Assembly (NCBI GenBank): GCA_021778935.1
Contig: JAJYBQ010000015.1
Coordinates: 1-20,011, forward strand
Origin: Pseudomonadota bacterium
GTDB taxonomy: Bacteria; Pseudomonadota; Gammaproteobacteria; Burkholderiales; Burkholderiaceae
Direction of reading: 5' to 3'
Length of the DNA stretch: 20,011 nt
Shown here in pieces: positions 15,446 to 20,011 of this stretch. Every line of letters starts with the position of its first letter. Position 1 is the first letter of the stretch. The notes under the pieces are model-generated. The model was given only the letters and a program-made list of their open reading frames with translations. It did no database searches and was not told the DNA's origin. The position numbers were made by a program, and so were the translations under genes.

Positions 15446-16294
15446 CTACAGCGGCAGTGTCGACAGGTCTTCGTTGCGGATCCGGTCGCGCGCGGCTTCG
15501 AAGCCGGGAAGCAGGTTGCCGACCTGCCGCCAGAATTCCGGTCCGTGGTTGAGTTCCTTGCGGTGCGCGAGTTCATGCGCAACCACATAGTCGATCATCG
15601 TCAAGGGGAAATGGATCAATCGCCAGTTGAGGCGGATGCGGCCGTCGGCGCAGCAGGAACCCCAGCGCGAACGCGCGGAGGACAGCGCCCAGGACGTGTA
15701 CGTGACGCCATTGCGCATCGCCAGTTCGCGCAGCCGCGATCCCAGGACCCGCTGCGCCTCGTCCTTGAGCCATGCCTGCACGGCGTCGCGGATCTGCGCT
15801 TCCGCGGCCTGCGGCGGCAGTGCCAGCCGCAGTTCGTCCGGCGCCGCGGGCGCGGCAAGAAGGTCGCCGCCTGCGGTAGGTACCAGCTCCGATGCGCGGA
15901 GATCGCCCCGCAGCCGCAGCGTGATCTGGTCACCGAGGTAGGGCAGTGTGCCGCCGTCGCAGAATCGGACCTGTGGCAGCTTGCGCCGTGCGCGCCATTG
16001 TCGCCATTGGTCCAGCCGCGTGCGGATCCAGCGCTCCTTCCCGACGATCGCCGTTTCGATGTCGCGCAGCGATACCCAGCGCGGCGCGCTGACGGTCAGG
16101 CCGCGGTCATCGATCTGGAAGCCGATCGTGCGCCGGCGCGCGCGCCGAAGGCGGTAGGCATAGGTCTCGCCGGAGAGCAGGATGCGGCGCTCCGGCGGCA
16201 GCCCGTCGGCGGCGGGACGGGCTGCCGCCGGCGGGTCCGGCAGATCCCGGATCGGGATCAGGTCCAGGCTGAGTTGGCGCGGAACGCTAGCCAT
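15446..16294 (-). CDS. YgjP-like zinc metallopeptidase (DUF45/M48 type)
   Basis: The 282-residue product has the YgjP/DUF45 signature: an N-terminal beta-rich region, SWALSSARSRWGSC, LNWRLIHFPLTMIDYVVAHELAH, and NHGPEFW. The zinc ligands are expected to be H240 and H244 (HELAH, with E241 catalytic) and H250 of NHGPEFW. Family members are probably cytoplasmic; their substrate is not established. ATG 16294 is used because it overlaps the plsC stop by 8 bp and starts the recognisable sequence (MASVPRQLSLDL). The frame extends upstream to 16537 as a shadow of plsC. In betaproteobacteria this gene commonly follows plsC, which agrees with the layout here. Confidence 0.88.
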   Translation of the reverse strand: MASVPRQLSLDLIPIRDLPDPPAAARPAADGLPPERRILLSGETYAYRLRRARRRTIGFQIDDRGLTVSAPRWVSLRDIETAIVGKERWIRTRLDQWRQWRARRKLPQVRFCDGGTLPYLGDQITLRLRGDLRASELVPTAGGDLLAAPAAPDELRLALPPQAAEAQIRDAVQAWLKDEAQRVLGSRLRELAMRNGVTYTSWALSSARSRWGSCCADGRIRLNWRLIHFPLTMIDYVVAHELAHRKELNHGPEFWRQVGNLLPGFEAARDRIRNEDLSTLPL

Positions 16295-17153
16295 TGCCAG
16301 CGACGGGCTCCTGCGGATAGCGGTGCGGTGCAATCCGGCGCATTTCCGTTTCGATCCAGCGCTCCGTCGTGCGCGCCACCTCGCCGGCGCTGCGTCCCCG
16401 GGTATCGATCGGCGGACCGATCGATACCGTGATCGTACCGGGAATCTTGAGGAACGCCTTACGCGGCCACAGTTCCCCGGAGTTGAGGGCGATCGGTACC
16501 GCGGGCACGCCGCCGCGCACCGCCAGGCGGGCCCCACCGGTCTTGTAGCGCGTGTGGGTTCCTGGTGCCGTGCGCGTACCTTCCGGGAAGATGATCACGA
16601 ACCAACCTTCGGCCAGGCGCTTCTGTCCTTGTTCGACCACCTGCTCGAAGGCGTCGGTGCCGCGGGCGCGATCGATACTGATCATGCCGAGCGTGGCGAT
16701 GCCCCAGCCGAAAAACGGGATGCGGTGCAACTCGCGCTTGTAGACGAACGAACTCGGCCGCGGCATGGAGGCGATCAGCCAGATCGTCTCCCAGGCCGAC
16801 TGATGCTTCGGCAGCAGGACGGCCGGGCCGTCGGGCAGGTTTTCCCAGCCGGTCACTTCATAGCGGATGCCGCAGACCACCCGTGCGAGCCAGAGCGCGG
16901 TCTTCGGCCAGCCGGTGATCAGCCAGTAGCGCAGCGGGTGCGGCGTAACGCTGCAGAGCAGGGAGAAGATCGAGTATGGTGCGACCGTCATGGCCAGCAG
17001 GAGGAGGTAGACCGTCGACCGCAAGGCGATCCACGCCTTCCGGATTCCCGCTGGCGGGCGGGCTGCGCCCGCGGCAATGGTTGCGGTTTGCGCGGGGAAC
17101 GGATCGCGGCGGTGTGCCGCGGTTGCGGTCGACCCCTCCGGAGAAGGCGTCAT
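16287..17153 (-). CDS. plsC: 1-acyl-sn-glycerol-3-phosphate acyltransferase (PlsC family)
   Basis: PlsC-type enzymes transfer an acyl chain to the sn-2 position of lysophosphatidate to make phosphatidate at the inner membrane. The 288-residue product has an unusual polar N-terminal extension of about 40 residues and then a membrane segment (about 47-68). The acyltransferase block follows: motif I KHQSAWE (H117 and E122, an H-x4-E form of the usual H-x4-D), the FVYKRELHRIPFFGW stretch, motif III FPEGTR (189-194) and the VPAVPIALNSG motif IV. The start overlaps the glyS stop (ATGA). In related betaproteobacteria gmhB usually lies between these two genes; it is absent here. Confidence 0.9.
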   Translation of the reverse strand: MTPSPEGSTATAAHRRDPFPAQTATIAAGAARPPAGIRKAWIALRSTVYLLLLAMTVAPYSIFSLLCSVTPHPLRYWLITGWPKTALWLARVVCGIRYEVTGWENLPDGPAVLLPKHQSAWETIWLIASMPRPSSFVYKRELHRIPFFGWGIATLGMISIDRARGTDAFEQVVEQGQKRLAEGWFVIIFPEGTRTAPGTHTRYKTGGARLAVRGGVPAVPIALNSGELWPRKAFLKIPGTITVSIGPPIDTRGRSAGEVARTTERWIETEMRRIAPHRYPQEPVAGNG

Positions 17154-19269
17154 CCTGCTGCCAGCTGCGAAATGTCGGCGACGCGGTTCATGATCGCGCG
17201 CAGTCCCGCCAGCAGCGCCAGCCGGTTGGTGCGTAGCGCCGGCTCGTCGACCATCACCATCACGTCGTCGAAGAAAAGGTCGACGGGCAGCTTGAGCGGC
17301 ACCAGCGCGCGCAGCACGCCGGCATCATCGCCGACGGCTAGCAGGCGGTCGACCTCGGGTGCGACGGCGTGGAAGGCCGCGGCCAGTTCGCGTTCCGCCG
17401 GTTCCTGCAACAGGTCGTCGCGCAGGGCGTCGGTCCGGGCGGATTCCGATGCCGCCGCCTTGCGCAGGATGTTGCCGATGCGCTTGTTTGCCGAGGCGAG
17501 ACTCGCCGCTTGCGGCAGTTGCATGAACGCGCGCACGGCGTCCATCCGCGCGGGAACGCGGTCGATGCGCTCGGGCCGCAGCGACAGGACGGCTTCGGTT
17601 TCGTTGGCTGTGTATCCCTGCTCGAGTTGCATGCCGTGCAGGCGATCGTAGAGGAAGTCCAGAACCTCGTCTTCGCAGCGGGAAAACGTCCGCGGTTCGG
17701 ACGCCACAAAAATGTCGAAGGCCAACGCGACCAGCCCGTGCAGCGACAGCGGCAGCGACTTCTCCATCAGGATGCGCAGAACGCCGAGCGCGTTGCGGCG
17801 CAGCGCGTAGGGGTCGCGGTCGCCGGTGGCGCGCTCGCCCGCACCGAAGAGCCCGGCCAGCGCTTCGAGCTTGTCCGCCAACGCGACGCAGGCGCCGATC
17901 ATCGACGCCGGCACCGCGTCCCCGGCGAAGCGCGGCTGGTAGTGTTCCTCGATCGCCAGGGCGACGTCCTCGCGCTCGACTTCCTGTCGGGCGTAGATCC
18001 GACCCATCTCGCCCTGCAGTTCGGGAAACTCTCCGACCATGAGCGTACCGAGGTCCGCCTTGGCAAGGCGGGCGGCGCGAGCCACGGCGGCTTCTTCCGG
18101 ACGCAGCGCGTCGGGCAAGGCAAGGGCGATGGCGCGCGCCAATGCGGTCAGGCGCTCGATGCGCTGCAACTGCGAGCCCAGGCGGTGGTGGTAGACGATG
18201 TGTTCGGCGCCGCTCAGGCGCGACTCCAGCGGTTGCAGGCGGTCCTGGTCGAAGAAGAACTTGGCGTCGGCCAGGCGTGCGCGCACGACCCGGGCGTTGC
18301 CGGCGACGATTGCCGACGGATCGCTCGTTTCGAGATTGCTCACCAGCAGGAAGCGGTTGCGCAGCCGCCCCTGTCCGTCCTGCAGCGCGAAGTACTTCTG
18401 GTTTTGCTGCATGGTAAGAATGAGGCAGGACTGCGGTATTTCGAGAAACGCTTCCTCGAACCCCGATTCATATACCGCCGGCCACTCCACCAGGGCCGCC
18501 ACCTCGTCGACGAGCGTGGCCGGCATCACCGGCTTCGCGCCGGCGCGGGCTGCTGCAGCGCCGATCAGTGCGGTCATGCGGGCGCGCCGGGCCTCGAACG
18601 AGGCGATCACCTTGCCCTGCTCGAACAGCTGTTTTTCATAGGTGTCGGCGTGTCCGATGTGCAGCGGTTCGGTGCACAGGAAGCGGTGTCCGCGGGTTTC
18701 GCGGCCGGATTGCAGGCCCAGTGCCTGCACGGAAACCACCGCGTCGCCATGTAGGGCGATCAGCCCGTGGGCTGGTCGTACGAATTCGACCGTGGTCCGA
18801 CCATCCTCGAGCTGATAGTGCATCACCTTCGGGATCGGCAGTCGCGCGATGGCGTCGTTCAGCGCGGACTGCAGGCCGTCGCCGAGGGAGATCCCGGGTG
18901 CCACCCCTTGATAGCGGAGGATGTCCTGCTTGCCGTCGATGATGCGCTCGATGCGGGCTGCATCGAATACCAGCCCCAGGGCGTCGAGCTTCTTGCGGAG
19001 GGCCGGCGTCGGGTTTCCCGCGGCATCGAGGCCGATTGCCGCCGGCACCAGTTTGTGCTGGAACTGCCGCTCCGGTGAGACCGCGCCCACGTCGGCGATC
19101 CGCACGGCCAGCCGGCGGGGCGTCGCGAACGCGTCGACGCGCGCGGCGCCGTCGGCCAGTTGCTGTGCCACGAGTCGGTCACGGATCGTGCGGGCAAAGG
19201 CGTCACGCAATGCGGGCAGCGCCTTGGGCGGCAATTCCTCGGTAAAGATCTCGACGAGCAGGGCGGCCT

Positions 19270-19273
<4 letters not shown>
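17150..19273 (-). CDS. glyS: Glycine--tRNA ligase beta subunit
   Basis: GlyS pairs with GlyQ in the bacterial alpha2beta2 glycyl-tRNA synthetase and provides the tRNA-binding parts. The 707-residue product (E. coli 689) begins with the hallmark [16 protein letters not shown]. It contains the family's central [14 protein letters not shown] and KFFFDQDR motifs, and the C-terminal anticodon-binding region includes [16 protein letters not shown] 19273 overlaps the glyQ stop and the TGA overlaps the plsC start, so the genes are translationally coupled. No frame break was seen. Confidence 0.97.

Positions 19274-20011
<738 letters not shown>

Noticed and set aside
14858..16432. 524-residue open frame on the + strand
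   Set aside because: Antisense to traL, traA and the YgjP-like gene, crossing several real gene borders; composition typical of a shadow frame.
17369..18754. 461-residue open frame on the + strand
   Set aside because: Lies wholly antisense to glyS, whose protein motifs are unmistakable.

Overview
The window is a high-GC proteobacterial chromosome segment, most likely from a betaproteobacterium. It holds two blocks of core genes facing each other, with a compact F-type type IV secretion (T4SS) gene cluster between them. The two blocks, lptD-surA-pdxA-rsmA on the + strand and glyQ-glyS-plsC-(YgjP-type metallopeptidase) on the - strand, are as I recall them from the conserved neighbourhood of Burkholderia/Ralstonia-type genomes. 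In those genomes the two blocks converge with only gmhB and gloA in addition. No genus can be named from the sequence.

Left block (1-4976, + strand): the C-terminal part of the LPS-assembly barrel LptD (5' end off the window), then the periplasmic chaperone SurA, 4-hydroxythreonine-phosphate dehydrogenase PdxA, the 16S rRNA dimethyltransferase RsmA, and a 73-residue membrane protein. From surA onward each gene overlaps the next, so this is one operon. A weak hairpin lies in the 45-bp convergent gap before traG.

Middle block (5022-15307, - strand): a tightly packed cluster in the order traA-traL-traE-traK-traB-traV-traC-orf184-orf153-traH-like-traG. Most junctions are ATGA or GTGA stop/start overlaps. 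The order of traA to traC is that of the F plasmid, the Neisseria GGI and SXT. It supplies a pilin (TraA), inner-membrane parts (TraL, TraE, TraG), a core-complex set (TraB, TraK, TraV) and the ATPase (TraC). After traC the usual trbI-traW-traU-trbC-traN-traF stretch is replaced by two small unrecognised secreted or membrane proteins. No relaxase, coupling protein, transglycosylase, integrase or entry-exclusion gene is in the window. The locus is either a reduced or domesticated F-like T4SS or one whose other parts lie elsewhere. It is the most interesting part of the window.

Right block (15446-20011, - strand): YgjP-like zinc metallopeptidase, PlsC-type acyltransferase, and the beta and alpha subunits of glycyl-tRNA synthetase (glyQ is cut by the right edge), all overlapping by 4-8 nt. 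The tra cluster follows on the same strand after only 138 bp, so read-through from the housekeeping operon is possible. No tRNA, rRNA, CRISPR array, insertion sequence or clear attachment site was seen, and no gene-free stretch exceeds 300 bp.
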